Of a stretch of 64,000 bases of DNA, positions 33,126 through 42,196 are shown in pieces. This DNA is from Faecalicatena absiana (GTDB lineage: Bacteria; Bacillota; Bacilli; Lactobacillales; Lactobacillaceae). Made by a program: the position numbers and the translations under genes. The DNA is taken from assembly GCA_017309015.1 (NCBI GenBank), contig JAEDAG010000003.1:160543-224542 (forward strand), given 5' to 3'. The first letter of the stretch is position 1; every line of letters starts with the position of its first letter. Under the pieces are notes generated by a model. It was not told the origin of the DNA, did no database searches, and was given only the letters and a program-made list of their open reading frames with translations.

Positions 33126-33674
33126 ATGTCAATCGTTATTACCTTGCTAGTTATAACCTATCTGGTCTACCAGACCTATAAAGGCTACAATGTCGGCTTC
33201 TCCAAGCGGATCATCAACCTGATCTTCGCTGGGGTCGTCTTCATGATCGCCATTATGCTGCAAAACCCGATCGGGAACATGATTTACAAGCAGGCTGTGG
33301 GTGAAGCTGGCATCAGCGCTACCTTAAGCATCAGGGATGAGCTGATCCTGCAGGGTTGCCGCTTCGCTGCCTTCTTCGTCCTTTTGTTCGTTGGCAAGCA
33401 GCTGTCCAAGATCGTCAAAGGCTGGCTGCCGGAACGCCAGGCCCAGGTTGGCTTCACCAAGGTCCTGGACTCAACCGCCGGCGCCTTGGTCTCCTTCGTG
33501 GCCGCCTACTTCTTCATGTACGTGGTCCTGTCCATCGTCAACGCGCTCGGCATTGCCCAGCTGAGCTCCGCCATTTCCAGCTCGCCATTTTTGAGCTTCA
33601 TCGTCAACTCCACACCCGGCCTGTCCACCGGGGTCTTCAAGACCCTGTTCAGCGTCAGCCGGACCACTGCTTAA
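33126..33674 (+). CDS. CvpA family membrane protein
   Basis: The 182-residue protein has about four membrane segments: residues 2-16, 28-50, 75-95 and 115-140, with the CvpA-like GYNVGFSKRIINLIF turn and a VLDSTAGALVSFVAAYFFMY segment. CvpA proteins are required for colicin V production or envelope function in some bacteria; the role here is unknown. It is transcribed divergently from rsmG, with AGAGGGA before the ATG, and has its own terminator. Confidence 0.8.
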   Translation: MSIVITLLVITYLVYQTYKGYNVGFSKRIINLIFAGVVFMIAIMLQNPIGNMIYKQAVGEAGISATLSIRDELILQGCRFAAFFVLLFVGKQLSKIVKGWLPERQAQVGFTKVLDSTAGALVSFVAAYFFMYVVLSIVNALGIAQLSSAISSSPFLSFIVNSTPGLSTGVFKTLFSVSRTTA

Positions 33675-33675
33675 A

Positions 33676-33710
33676 AAAACTGGAAGACCAGCCGGTCTTC
33701 CAGTTTTTTG
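33676..33710 (+). terminator. Terminator after the cvpA-like gene
   Basis: AAAACTGGAAGACC pairs with GGTCTTCCAGTTTT around AGCC, with a following T-run. It directly precedes array B. Confidence 0.92.
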
Positions 33711-33736
33711 TTTGCCTGGGTACGCGGCGGTGAGGC

Positions 33737-34029
33737 GGTTGGATGCGGTAAAAACGGGGATCGCTTGGGGATGAATCGTGCTTGGCTACGGTAAAAACGG
33801 GGATCGGTTTGGACGAATCGTGCTTGGCTACGGTAAAAACGGGGAGCTTTTTAGACAAATCGCACTTGGTTGCGGTAAAAACGGGGAGCTTTTTAGACAA
33901 ATCGCGCTTGGCTACGGTAAAAATGGGGATCGGTTTGGACAAATCGCGCTTGGCTACGGTAAAAATGGGGATCGGTTTGGACAAATCGTGCTTGGTTGCG
34001 GTAAAAACGGGGATAATCATTTCTTTGAA
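33737..34029 (+). repeat. Array B, block 1: seven direct 42-bp units
   Basis: Units start at 33737 (diverged), 33780, 33822, 33864, 33906, 33948 and 33990. The core is the same as in array A (GGCTACGGTAAAAACGGGGA, with T or G substitutions), but the spacer is different (GGTTTGGACAAATCG) and is nearly constant inside the block. Confidence 0.97.
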
Positions 34030-34303
34030 CCCCGATTTTTACTGAATCAATACGTTTTTTCAAATTTTGAGCCCCACTTTTTACTGAGCCAAGACGTTTT
34101 TTCGAAATTTGAGCCCCGATTTTTACTGAGCCAAGACGTTTTTTCGATATTTGAGCCCCGATTTTTACTGAACCAAACCGTTTTTTCGATATTTGAGCCC
34201 CGATTTTTACTGAGCCAAGACGTTTTTTCGATATTTGAGCCCTGCTTTTTACTGAACCAAACCGTTTTTTCGATATTTAACCCCCGTTTCTTACTGAACC
34301 ACG
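34030..34303 (-). repeat. Array B, block 2: seven 42-bp units with inverted core
   Basis: Units start at 34030, 34072, 34114, 34156, 34198, 34240 and 34282. The plus-strand core is CCCCGATTTTTACTGAACCA, close to the complement of block 1's core; the spacer is CGTTTTTTCGATATTTGAG-like. The last unit runs into a linker shared with array C. Confidence 0.97.
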
Positions 34304-34330
34304 AAGATTCCCTGGGGGAGTGCTACAGTT

Positions 34331-34519
34331 TGAGACTTTGCTGGACTGAGTTCTGAGATTTTCGACTTAGTTGGGGACTTTGCGGGGATGAGTTTCGCGA
34401 GTTTTGGCTTAGTTGAGGACTTTGCGGGGATGAATTTCGTGATTTTAGCTTTAGTTAGGGACTTTGCGGGGATGGATTTCGTGATTTTAACTTTAGTTAG
34501 GGACTTTCCGGGGATTTTT
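34331..34519 (+). repeat. Array B, block 3: about five 42-bp units of a second family
   Basis: Units start at 34331 (diverged), 34373, 34415, 34457 and 34499 (partial). The core is GGGGACTTTGCGGGGATG and the spacer is TTTCGTGATTTTAGCTTTAG-like. 34301-34432 is identical to 55148-55279 in array C. Confidence 0.95.
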
Positions 34520-34813
34520 TCCTAAAAAGACATCCAACTGCGACCGATTTGCAAAAAATTTGCCCCATAAAGTACCCAACTACTGGACTTTTGACGAAAT
34601 CGAGCCCCATAAAGTACCCAACTACTGGGGTTTTGACAAAATCGAGCCCCGGAAAGTACCCAACTACTGGGGTTTTGACGAAATCGAGCCCCGGAAAGTA
34701 CCCAACTACTGGACTTTTGACAAAATCGAGCCCCGGAAAGTACCTAACTACTGGGGTTTTGACGAAAACGAGCCCCGGAAAGTACCCAACTGCTGACATT
34801 TTGACAAAAGTGT
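34520..34813 (-). repeat. Array B, block 4: seven 42-bp units, inverse of block 3 core
   Basis: A diverged unit at about 34520 is followed by units at 34562, 34604, 34646, 34688, 34730 and 34772. The plus-strand core CCCCGGAAAGTACCCAACTA corresponds to the reverse complement of block 3 (CCCCGCAAAGTCCCCAACTA). The spacer is CTGGGGTTTTGACGAAATCG-like. Confidence 0.96.
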
Positions 34814-34832
34814 TCACCCGACACCAAAGCAA

Positions 34833-34859
34833 AACCCTGTCACCGACCGTGACAGGGTT
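34833..34859 (-). terminator. Hairpin likely to be the original apbE terminator
   Basis: AACCCTGTCA pairs perfectly with TGACAGGGTT around seven bases; on the minus strand TTTTGC follows. It lies just outside the left end of the IS4-type element, and apbE lies just outside the right end, so the insertion seems to have separated the gene from its terminator. Confidence 0.7.
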
Positions 34860-34872
34860 ATTGCTATACTAA

Positions 34873-36473
34873 CTTAAACTTCCCACATCAAAAAAACTAT
34901 GAAGCCTTGAAAACTCAATAGTTTAGCCAGTAAATATTCAATTAAGCTGCTAGTGATGGCGATATAGCCTCTTGCATGTACTTCGGAAGGCGAGAAATGA
35001 AAGCGTTGGTGAATCTTTCCATCTGCTCTTCTGTCGGTTGGAAGATCTCTTTCACGCTCTCGAACATGGCTTCTACCAGGATCTGAAGGGAGTGATTGAA
35101 AGTGATGTCCGCAAGCTCGTCTATCATGCAGTAAAATAGCTCGCCCATAGTCCTATCATCTTCATCATCTCGCTTCTCAACTGACATGAACATGTAGCGC
35201 AAAAAGACAAAAGCTGTATGGGCAGTCAATGCATCATATGAAAGACCATGGTATTCAGTGCCAAGCTTCAAGAAACTCTTGCAGGTCTTGAAGAAGACCT
35301 CGATGTCCCATCTTTTGCCGTAAATTCTGATGATCTCATTTTCATCGATCGTCATGTCCGTGCAAATAAGAGCGATCCAGTCTTTGCGGTTGGAGCGATT
35401 TCTTACGCAGACTATTCTGGCGTCAATCTGGGTACCATCTTTGGCAGGATCTCCAACCTTTACAGGGACGGACAGGAGATATCTTGAACGACCTCGACGC
35501 TTCTTGCATGCGTTGAAGATCTGCTTGACGTTCATCCGCTTTCCTTCGAACTCGTATGTGATCTTGGAGCTTTTCTTCACCATGGCGATTACGTTCAAAC
35601 CACGTTGACTGATTTGGACAATCTGATGAGGATTGGAGAACCAAGTGTCAAACATGACGTACTTGGCAGTGAGCCCTGCTTTCAAGGCTTGATCGAGCAG
35701 CTGGATAACTACATCGGTCCCCTTTGATTGGGCCATAATCCGCCTCTTGGCCGCGATTGTGCGCTTGTCGATCTTCTTGGTTGTCCCGATGACATTCTGA
35801 TCGTTCTTTGAGGACAAGAGTGATGAAGCGATTGGGACAAAGGAGGATCCATCAGTCCAACCCATGGTCATCATTCGAAAGCCCTTCTTGTAGGTCATCG
35901 AAACGTGGTCGAATACTTTGGCAGCCAGCTCAGTCTTCTTGTATCCAGTTCTAGAGTAGAGCGAATCGTCAAAGACGAAGCAATCGGCACGTTGGTCAGA
36001 AGTCAGATCTTTCAGGTGCCCATTGACGATCCTCTCAGCTAGCAGAATAGTGAGGCGAAGCCAGTTGATATGTGGGTTCTGCATGAATCGATAGTAGGTG
36101 TTTTTGGAGAAGCCAGCAGTACACTTGCCAGACTTCTGTTGCATGTACATGCTTCTGTCTCGAAACACATTACTGAAGATGTATGAAAGGATCGACCAAA
36201 GTGGGATTCCTTTGGACTTGCGGAGCCCACATCTACGGAGAAGCTCCATAACTTTGTAGTCCTTGAAGAACTTTTCAACAGAACGAGAAATTTGGGGTTC
36301 GTTTTTGGTATCGAATGATGGTAAACTAGACATAGCACAAGCCTTTCGTTTGATACTGATGATGTTTTGGTCGACTTAATTATATCAAGCGAACAAAGGC
36401 CTTGTGCTTTTTTATTGGCTAAACTATTGAATTTTCAAGGTACAAGCCCACTTTTGTAAGTGGGAAGTTTAAG
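34873..36473 (-). mobile_element. IS4-family insertion sequence, 1.6 kb
   Basis: The ends are inverted repeats: CTTAAACTTCCCAC (34873-34886) against GTGGGAAGTTTAAG (36460-36473), and further in, CCTTGAAAACTCAATAGTTT against its near-perfect complement near 36422-36440. Flanks carry the 7-bp duplication ATACTAA (34866-34872 and 36474-36480). The right copy includes the apbE stop codon, so the element inserted exactly at the end of that gene. Confidence 0.9.
34942..36333 (-). CDS. IS4-family transposase
   Basis: This 463-residue DDE transposase has first Asp in CFVFDDSLYSRTG, second Asp in YVMFDTWFSNP, and the IS4 YREK-type motif YGKRWDIEVFFKTCKSFLKL containing the catalytic Glu. The frame is intact. 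It occupies nearly the whole element. Confidence 0.92.
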   Translation of the reverse strand: MSSLPSFDTKNEPQISRSVEKFFKDYKVMELLRRCGLRKSKGIPLWSILSYIFSNVFRDRSMYMQQKSGKCTAGFSKNTYYRFMQNPHINWLRLTILLAERIVNGHLKDLTSDQRADCFVFDDSLYSRTGYKKTELAAKVFDHVSMTYKKGFRMMTMGWTDGSSFVPIASSLLSSKNDQNVIGTTKKIDKRTIAAKRRIMAQSKGTDVVIQLLDQALKAGLTAKYVMFDTWFSNPHQIVQISQRGLNVIAMVKKSSKITYEFEGKRMNVKQIFNACKKRRGRSRYLLSVPVKVGDPAKDGTQIDARIVCVRNRSNRKDWIALICTDMTIDENEIIRIYGKRWDIEVFFKTCKSFLKLGTEYHGLSYDALTAHTAFVFLRYMFMSVEKRDDEDDRTMGELFYCMIDELADITFNHSLQILVEAMFESVKEIFQPTEEQMERFTNAFISRLPKYMQEAISPSLAA

Positions 36474-36476
36474 ATA

Positions 36477-37436
36477 CTAATATTTCAAGCCAACTTGTTC
36501 GACAGTTTCGTCATTGTAAACGTAGACGGCACCCAGACGCTGGTCGTTGACCCAGCCATTGATTGGCGCGCCCGCGAAGAAGCAACGCTTGCACTCAATT
36601 TCGGCATCCACGGAATTCTTCGTGAAGGTCGTGACCCCGGCAACCTTGGTCTCAACCGGGTAGCCGGTCCGGGAGTCGATCAGGTGGTGGTACTTGTGCC
36701 CGTCAACTTCCAAATAGCGCTCATAAGTCCCGCTCGTTACCACGGAACATTCCGGAATCATGACGGCATCAATGTTCTCGCCCCGCGGCTTGATCGGGTC
36801 CTGCACGCCAACCGTCCACATGCCGTTCGCGCGCTTAGGACATGGGTTGACAAAAAGCACGTTGCCACCCAGGTTGATAATTCCGGCTTCTACTCCATAA
36901 GCCCGCCACAAGTCGCGGATCCGGTCGGCCGTCCAGCCCTTGGCGATCCCACCCAGGTCCAGCTCCATGCCAGCCTTTTTCAAAAAGACGGAGTGGTCGT
37001 CGTCATTCAATTCCACCATCCAAGGGTTGATCAAGTCCATTTTTTCCTTGATCTCGCGCTCATCCGGCACCCGCGCGCCCTTGAAGCCAATGGACCACAG
37101 CTTGACCAAAGGCCCGATCAGGGCATTAAAGCCAAAATTCTCCCGGCTGGTCTCCACGGCCAGCTTGATCAAGCCATAAACCGGACTGGAGACTTGAACC
37201 GGCTCCTTGCCAGCCGCGTCGTTGACCCGGGTCACTTCTGAAAGACCATAGCGGGCATCGTCCGGCTTGCGGTTGACCGTCAAAATGTCTTCAAAATGAT
37301 CCACCAGATCGCAGGTCTGCTGCAGAATGCCTTCCGTGTCTTCCCGAGTCCCGAAAATCTGGAAGGTCATGTGGGTCCCCATGGCCTTGTGGGCCGCGGA
37401 AACCTGATCGGTTGAAATATACTTTATAATCCCCAT
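36477..37436 (-). CDS. apbE: FAD:protein FMN transferase (ApbE family)
   Basis: The product of about 319 residues has the family motifs AAHKAMGTHMTFQIFG, GIAKGWTADRIRDLW, GGNVLFVNP, VTSGTYERYLEVDGHKYHHL and DSRTGYP. ApbE attaches FMN to a Ser/Thr of target flavoproteins, usually on the extracytoplasmic side. I see no lipobox signal peptide here, so a cytoplasmic form is suggested. Start ATG 37434-37436 follows AGAGGAT; a longer frame lacks a ribosome site. The fumarate reductase at 59.5 kb shows no FMN-binding domain, so its target is not obvious. An IS4-type element sits directly after the stop codon. Confidence 0.9.
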   Translation of the reverse strand: MGIIKYISTDQVSAAHKAMGTHMTFQIFGTREDTEGILQQTCDLVDHFEDILTVNRKPDDARYGLSEVTRVNDAAGKEPVQVSSPVYGLIKLAVETSRENFGFNALIGPLVKLWSIGFKGARVPDEREIKEKMDLINPWMVELNDDDHSVFLKKAGMELDLGGIAKGWTADRIRDLWRAYGVEAGIINLGGNVLFVNPCPKRANGMWTVGVQDPIKPRGENIDAVMIPECSVVTSGTYERYLEVDGHKYHHLIDSRTGYPVETKVAGVTTFTKNSVDAEIECKRCFFAGAPINGWVNDQRLGAVYVYNDETVEQVGLKY

Positions 37437-37487
37437 CGTTAATCCTCTTTTTTCTCTATCTGCATCTGCTTTTTTCACTTACTTTTT

Positions 37488-38270
37488 CTATTCCAAATAC
37501 AAGTCCCGCAGGCGCTCCTGCATCCCCGGACCCACGCCCAGCTGGTTGACGATAAAGTGGTCCAGGTCCCCGTACTTCTCCTGAATCAGCAGCAAGGCCG
37601 CGTCCAGGTACTCATTGTTGACCGTCCCCAGCGACCTTAAGTTGGCGCGGAAGATCAGGTTGTCGCCCCGCTCCACGCATTCGCGGTCCCGCCGGGCCCG
37701 GTAGTCGTTCAAAAGCGGCCCCGAAGCCAAATAGTCCTGCCGGATCGTCTCCAGATCCACGCCCAGAATATAAAGAATAAAGACCGTGGACATGCCGGTC
37801 CGGTCCTTGCCTTCTGAGCAGTGGAAAATCGTGCCGCCCGTTTCCTGCTGGGCCAAAAAGGCCAGCAGGTCGTGGAAGGCCGCCTGGGAATGCGGACGCG
37901 AAACCATCTTCTGGTAGGAGCCGATCATATGGCGAAAGCCAGCCAAGGGCTTGGTCGCGTACATGTCAGCCAGATCCTCAAAACTGGCCCCCGCCTGGGT
38001 CTGGTCCCGGCTGCTGATCGGAATATGCACGGAGGCGATCCCGTCGACCAGCCGGTCCGGCCGCTTGACGCACTCCTGCGGCGAGCGCAGGTCAATAATC
38101 GTCTTGACCCCATAAGCGCGCAGAAAATCCGCGTCCTCCTGGCTTAATTTGGCCACGGTCCCGGTCCTGAGCAGGCGTCTTTTCTTGATCTTGCGTCCGG
38201 CATAGCCAACATACCCTCCCAGGTCGCGCGGGTTGCGGACGGTCTTCAGCGGCAGCAGGTCGACTGGCAT
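37488..38270 (-). CDS. Tyrosine-protein phosphatase (Y_phosphatase3 family)
   Basis: The 260-residue protein has the N-terminal TVRNPRDLGGY motif and the P-loop FHCSEGKDRTGMST with catalytic Cys and Arg (CX5R), as in bacterial tyrosine/dual-specificity phosphatases such as LipA of Listeria. Substrates may be phosphotyrosine proteins or phosphoinositide-like lipids. No secretion signal is visible. It ends about 50 bp upstream of apbE. Confidence 0.9.
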   Translation of the reverse strand: MPVDLLPLKTVRNPRDLGGYVGYAGRKIKKRRLLRTGTVAKLSQEDADFLRAYGVKTIIDLRSPQECVKRPDRLVDGIASVHIPISSRDQTQAGASFEDLADMYATKPLAGFRHMIGSYQKMVSRPHSQAAFHDLLAFLAQQETGGTIFHCSEGKDRTGMSTVFILYILGVDLETIRQDYLASGPLLNDYRARRDRECVERGDNLIFRANLRSLGTVNNEYLDAALLLIQEKYGDLDHFIVNQLGVGPGMQERLRDLYLE

Positions 38271-38365
38271 GACAATCCCTCCTATTTTCCTTCTCTTGCT
38301 ACTTTTTCGCTCAGCTTCAAGCGAGCTCTTAGTCTTATCATAAGATAATTTGCCAAAAAGGCCAA

Positions 38366-38397
38366 AAGAAAACGGACAGCAGAGCCGCCCGTTTTCC
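38366..38397 (-). terminator. Terminator after the flavin reductase pair
   Basis: On the minus strand AAAACGG pairs with CCGTTTT around about 13 bases, followed by CTTTTGG. Moderate quality. Confidence 0.6.
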
Positions 38398-38434
38398 CAC
38401 TGAAATTCACTTTTGTCTTATCTCAGCCTTACGC

Positions 38435-38983
38435 TTACTTTGCTGCTTGCGAAACAAACTTGAAGAAAGCATCCATCACCTTATCCAATTGCTTGACGGA
38501 GCCTTCGTCGACCAGTTCGCCGCTTTCCTTGTTAAAGCTGGAGAATGCCCGGCCGATCAACAATTCGTTGCCCGGCAGAACGTTGGCGCTCATATCTGGG
38601 GAAAGCAGAATTTCCCGCAAGTCTTCCTGGGCACGTGAAGCACCTTGACCGCCAAGGGAAACGCCAACCACGCAGGCTGGCTTCATGTTCATGACGTCAG
38701 CGCCGGCGTGGGAGCCCAGCCATTCCAAAGCGCTCTTCAAAGCAGCTGGCACGGCGTGGTCGTATTCTGGCGTCGCGATGATGACCCCGTCAGCTTCCTT
38801 GACTTGCGCGCGCAAGGCAGCGACCTTGTCATCGCCCTTGCCTTCCTTGTAGAAGGCTGGCAGGCCGTCAATTTCCACGACCTCGATGTCCGCCTTGTCG
38901 CCGTAGCGCTTGGCGATGAACTTGCACAGCAGACGGTTGAATGAAAAGTCTGCGTTGGTACCAACAATTGCTAATAATTTCAT
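38435..38983 (-). CDS. NADPH-dependent FMN reductase
   Basis: The 182-residue flavodoxin-fold protein has the phosphate-binding IVGTNADFSFNRLLCKFI near the N-terminus, [21 protein letters not shown] (the typical TPEYN-type motif) and VVGVSLGGQGASRAQEDL. It is a paralogue of the next upstream gene (same length and order of motifs), 15 bp away, from a tandem duplication. It reduces flavins, quinones or azo dyes using NAD(P)H in the cytoplasm. Confidence 0.88.
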   Translation of the reverse strand: MKLLAIVGTNADFSFNRLLCKFIAKRYGDKADIEVVEIDGLPAFYKEGKGDDKVAALRAQVKEADGVIIATPEYDHAVPAALKSALEWLGSHAGADVMNMKPACVVGVSLGGQGASRAQEDLREILLSPDMSANVLPGNELLIGRAFSSFNKESGELVDEGSVKQLDKVMDAFFKFVSQAAK

Positions 38984-38998
38984 TTCAAGCCTCCGCTC

Positions 38999-39538
38999 CT
39001 ACTTCGTGATTTGGGCATACCAAGCGTCGACTTCTTCAAAGAAGTGGTCCAGGAACTTCACGGTCCCTTCCACCTTCAAGTTGCCGTTTTCGTCAAAGTC
39101 TTCCGGTGCCAGCCCCATCATGAATTCATCGTCGTTGAAGACCGTTGGGTGCAGGCCTGGAGACGCCAAAATCGTCTTCAGCTTGGTTTGTGAGCGCGCC
39201 CCGCCTTGGGCCAAAGGAGAGGTTGAAACGACAACCACTGGCTTCCCGTTGAAGGGATGCGTGTTGGTTGAGAGCCATTCCAAGGCGCTCTTCAAGGCAC
39301 TGGTAACTGAGTGCTGCTGTTCCGGCGACCCGATCAAGACCAGGTCAGCGTCAGCGACTTGCTGGCTGAGCTTGGCCACGTCCTCGGGGTCTTCCTGCCC
39401 TTCCTTGAACATCGGCAGGCCTCTGACGGTCGCGAATTCAAAATCATACTTGCCGGCAAAGTGCTTGGCGATGAACTTTAATAAAGTTTCATTGTAGGAC
39501 TTTTCGGCGTTTGATCCGCTTAAAGCTAAAACTTTCAT
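38999..39538 (-). CDS. NADPH-dependent FMN reductase, paralogue
   Basis: The product of about 179 residues starts [20 protein letters not shown], with SGS(N) phosphate loop, [20 protein letters not shown] and [19 protein letters not shown]. It resembles the downstream reductase throughout. ATG 39536-39538 is preceded by AAAGGTGG. First gene of a two-gene unit. Confidence 0.88.
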   Translation of the reverse strand: MKVLALSGSNAEKSYNETLLKFIAKHFAGKYDFEFATVRGLPMFKEGQEDPEDVAKLSQQVADADLVLIGSPEQQHSVTSALKSALEWLSTNTHPFNGKPVVVVSTSPLAQGGARSQTKLKTILASPGLHPTVFNDDEFMMGLAPEDFDENGNLKVEGTVKFLDHFFEEVDAWYAQITK

Positions 39539-39573
39539 ATAAACCACCTTTCAGATTTTCCATTACTTCCCCT

Positions 39574-39602
39574 ATTATACCGAAAGATCCAAACGGTGAT
39601 TA
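39574..39602 (-). promoter_or_regulatory. Likely promoter of the flavin reductase pair
   Basis: A perfect -10 box TATAAT (minus strand 39574-39579) lies 36 bp upstream of the start, with only a weak -35 (TAATCA) 17 bp further. The rest of the roughly 320-bp gap up to 39858 contains short T-rich stretches and no supported gene. Confidence 0.45.
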
Positions 39603-39858
39603 CTGTTTTTTGTGAAAAAGTTGCAAGCATTGACGATTTTGCGAACTATTTAAGTTTTTTAAATCGTTCAAAAAGTGCAAAAAAGCCGTCGTTCCCGTTC
39701 CATCGCCAATGTCAGCGATTGCTCTTGCCTCGTTTTGGCAAATTGCCCCGTCCTTTTCTTGAAAAGTGCCAGCAGCTTTCTGCGGCTTTTTCAAGACTTT
39801 GATCAATCAATCACTAATCAAGCAGTGATTTCATGAAAAAGGTCAAACAGGAATGCGG

Positions 39859-40422
39859 CTATTCGCTTGCCTTGTCCTGCAACTGCTTCAAATGCTGGTT
39901 CAAGTGCTGGTCCAGGAGGTTGACGATGCTGTCCTGGTCATATTCCAGCAGCCCATCCACCAGCATGACGGCCATCCCGTTGACCAGGATCCAATTGAAA
40001 CGGGTCAGACAGTCCAAGTCAGGCTCAGGCAAGTCTGGAAACTGCTCCTTGACCTTGTCTTTCCCAACCTTGATCAGGCAATCCTTGATCAGCTGATCGC
40101 CAAAGCGGCCCTTGACGAACAAGCTGGAAAACAGGCTCCGGTGGTGGCGGGCAAAATTCAGGTAGGACAAGTCTAGATCATAAACCGGCTGGCTCACGTA
40201 GACCTTCTGCAGGGTCTTTTCCTGCAAGTTGCTGGTGATCCGGTCCAGAACCTCCCGCCGCAGGCTGGTCATGTTCCTGAATTCCAGGTAGATTGGCTGG
40301 GTGGAAAAGTGGCCCTGCTTGGCGATGCTCCGGGCGGTCACGCTCTCCAAGCCGTCCTTCAGGGCCAGTTTATAGGCTATGTCCAATATTTTCTCACGAT
40401 CAATTTCTTTTCTTCTTGCCAT
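39859..40422 (-). CDS. TetR/AcrR-family transcriptional regulator
   Basis: This 187-residue protein has an N-terminal HTH (REKILDIAYKLALKDGLESVTARSIAKQGHFSTQPIYLEF) and a helical ligand domain. It stands alone between the flavin reductases and the divergent dipeptidase; either or neither may be its target. No palindromic operator was spotted in the 290-bp gap upstream. Confidence 0.85.
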   Translation of the reverse strand: MARRKEIDREKILDIAYKLALKDGLESVTARSIAKQGHFSTQPIYLEFRNMTSLRREVLDRITSNLQEKTLQKVYVSQPVYDLDLSYLNFARHHRSLFSSLFVKGRFGDQLIKDCLIKVGKDKVKEQFPDLPEPDLDCLTRFNWILVNGMAVMLVDGLLEYDQDSIVNLLDQHLNQHLKQLQDKASE

Positions 40423-40714
40423 CCGACTGCTCCATCTATCCCCAAAATATCTTTTTTGCCACTTTCATATAAGCTGTAAATATTATTTCCTTATTTATTC
40501 CGTATTGGTGGCAACCAATAATGTGTGCTCTTATCGTTTATAAGAACCACTTATCGTTTCTCGGGTTATATCTTAGCACAATTTTCAGGGCTCTAATCTT
40601 GGCCTTAGATATTTTTTAAACAATTTGCCTAAATGGGGTAAAATCTAGAGTATCAGCCCTTAGGGCGACGAAACAGCATGAGCAAGCTTATCAAAAAGAA
40701 AGAAGGAAGCAAAA

Positions 40715-42130
40715 ATGACAGAAAAAGTCGGCAGATCCTCCTGCACCTCCATCTTGATCGGGAAGAAAGCCAGCAGCGACGGCAGCGTCATCGTTGGCCG
40801 CAATGAAGACTCCAGAACCGCCTGGCCCAAGCATCTGGCCTTCAACCAGCACCAGCTGGCCGATGAAGCGCCCGTCTTCAAGTCGCGCGCCAACAAGTTC
40901 CAGCTGACCCTGCCACAGGAAAGCTATGCCTACTCATCAACTCCGGAATGGACCAAGAAGTATGGCGTGTTTGAAGAAGACGGGATCAACGAATTCCACG
41001 TGGCCATGAGTGCCACCGAAAGTGCCTACAGCAATGAGCGGGTCCTGGCTATTGACCCCTTCAAGACTGAAGGCGGGATTTTGGAAGAAGCCATGGTAAC
41101 CGTGGTCTTGCCATACGTCAAGACGGCCCGCGAGGGGGTTCGGCGCTTGGGCGAGATCGTGGAACGCCACGGGGCAGCTGAAGCCAACGGAATCCTGTTT
41201 GGCGACCGCGACGAGGCCTGGTACATGGAAATCGGCTCTGGCCACCACTGGGTAGCCATCCGCATCCCTGACGACTCCTATGCCGTCGTTGCCAACCAAT
41301 TGTCCATCCAGGAGATCGACTTCAGCGATCCAGACTCCTTCATGTTCTCCGCCGGCCTGGCAGACTTCGTCTATGACAACCGCCTGTGGCCGCGCGAAGC
41401 CAAGTTCAACTGGCGGGACATTTTTGGCACCAACAGCGAAAGCGACCTCCACTACAACACCCCGCGGGTCTGGTACGGGCAAAAGCTCCTGACCCCATCG
41501 CTTGTCCAAGAGCCGCAGTCCTTTGAACTGCCATTTTTGCAAAAAGCCGACAAGCCAGTAACGATCGCGGACGCGGAAAAGGTCCTGGGCAGCCACTACA
41601 GCAACACCCCTTACGACCTGACCAGCAAGAAGAACGCCGGCCAGGCCACCTTCCGGCCAATTGGCGTCGCCACCACCCAGGAATCCCACCTCTTGCAGCT
41701 CAAGGGCGAGGAGATGTACCACTGGCTGGCCATGGGCGTGGCCTCCCAAAGCGTCTACATCCCCTTCTTCCCGCAAGGGACCAAGGTGCCATACATGTGG
41801 GGCAACGGGAAGGAAGAATACAGCCCGAACTCCGCCTACTGGATCTTCAAGCTGGCCAGCGTCCTGGTCGACCGCGACTGGGGCAAGTACGGCAACGACC
41901 TGGCCAACGCCCAGGCTGAAGCCAAGCAGAAGGTCAGCCAATTGCGGCATGAATACGAGCAAAAGCTGCACCAGGCCCAAGAGCCGGCAGCCGTAGCCGC
42001 GGTCGCGGACGAAGCCAACGCCAAGATGGCCAAGGCGACGACTGACATCTACAACAAGCTGATCAGCCACCTGATTACCGCCCAAACCGGTGATTCACCG
42101 CTGCGCTTCCAGATGGATCCTAACTTGTAA
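40715..42130 (+). CDS. pepD: C69-family dipeptidase
   Basis: This 471-residue Ntn-hydrolase-type dipeptidase carries the near-N-terminal nucleophile in RSSCTSILIGKKAS (Cys10), followed by DGSVIVGRNEDS, the family signature. FGDRDEAWYMEIGSGHHWVA and NQLSIQEIDF are also typical. It hydrolyses a broad range of dipeptides in the cytoplasm. Several paralogues exist in lactobacilli, so the symbol denotes the family. A hairpin terminator follows. Confidence 0.93.
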   Translation: MTEKVGRSSCTSILIGKKASSDGSVIVGRNEDSRTAWPKHLAFNQHQLADEAPVFKSRANKFQLTLPQESYAYSSTPEWTKKYGVFEEDGINEFHVAMSATESAYSNERVLAIDPFKTEGGILEEAMVTVVLPYVKTAREGVRRLGEIVERHGAAEANGILFGDRDEAWYMEIGSGHHWVAIRIPDDSYAVVANQLSIQEIDFSDPDSFMFSAGLADFVYDNRLWPREAKFNWRDIFGTNSESDLHYNTPRVWYGQKLLTPSLVQEPQSFELPFLQKADKPVTIADAEKVLGSHYSNTPYDLTSKKNAGQATFRPIGVATTQESHLLQLKGEEMYHWLAMGVASQSVYIPFFPQGTKVPYMWGNGKEEYSPNSAYWIFKLASVLVDRDWGKYGNDLANAQAEAKQKVSQLRHEYEQKLHQAQEPAAVAAVADEANAKMAKATTDIYNKLISHLITAQTGDSPLRFQMDPNL

Positions 42131-42142
42131 AAAAGCATATTA

Positions 42143-42186
42143 AAACAGGCGTGAAAGTGCACCATTGCTGCTTTCACGCCTGTTTC
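42143..42186 (+). terminator. Terminator between pepD and the convergent EIIA gene
   Basis: AAACAGGCGTGAAAG pairs perfectly with CTTTCACGCCTGTTT around 13 bases. Confidence 0.88.
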
Positions 42187-42196
42187 TTCATCTAAA

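Noticed and set aside
34497..34832. Repeat protein on the minus strand in array B (VVGYFPGLDFVK units)
   Set aside because: Also an artefact of the 42-bp period in blocks 3-4; no ribosome site and no signal of coding bias.
39600..39806. Small genes in the gap upstream of the flavin reductases (both strands)
   Set aside because: No ribosome sites, unlike any family, and the two frames overlap each other on opposite strands.
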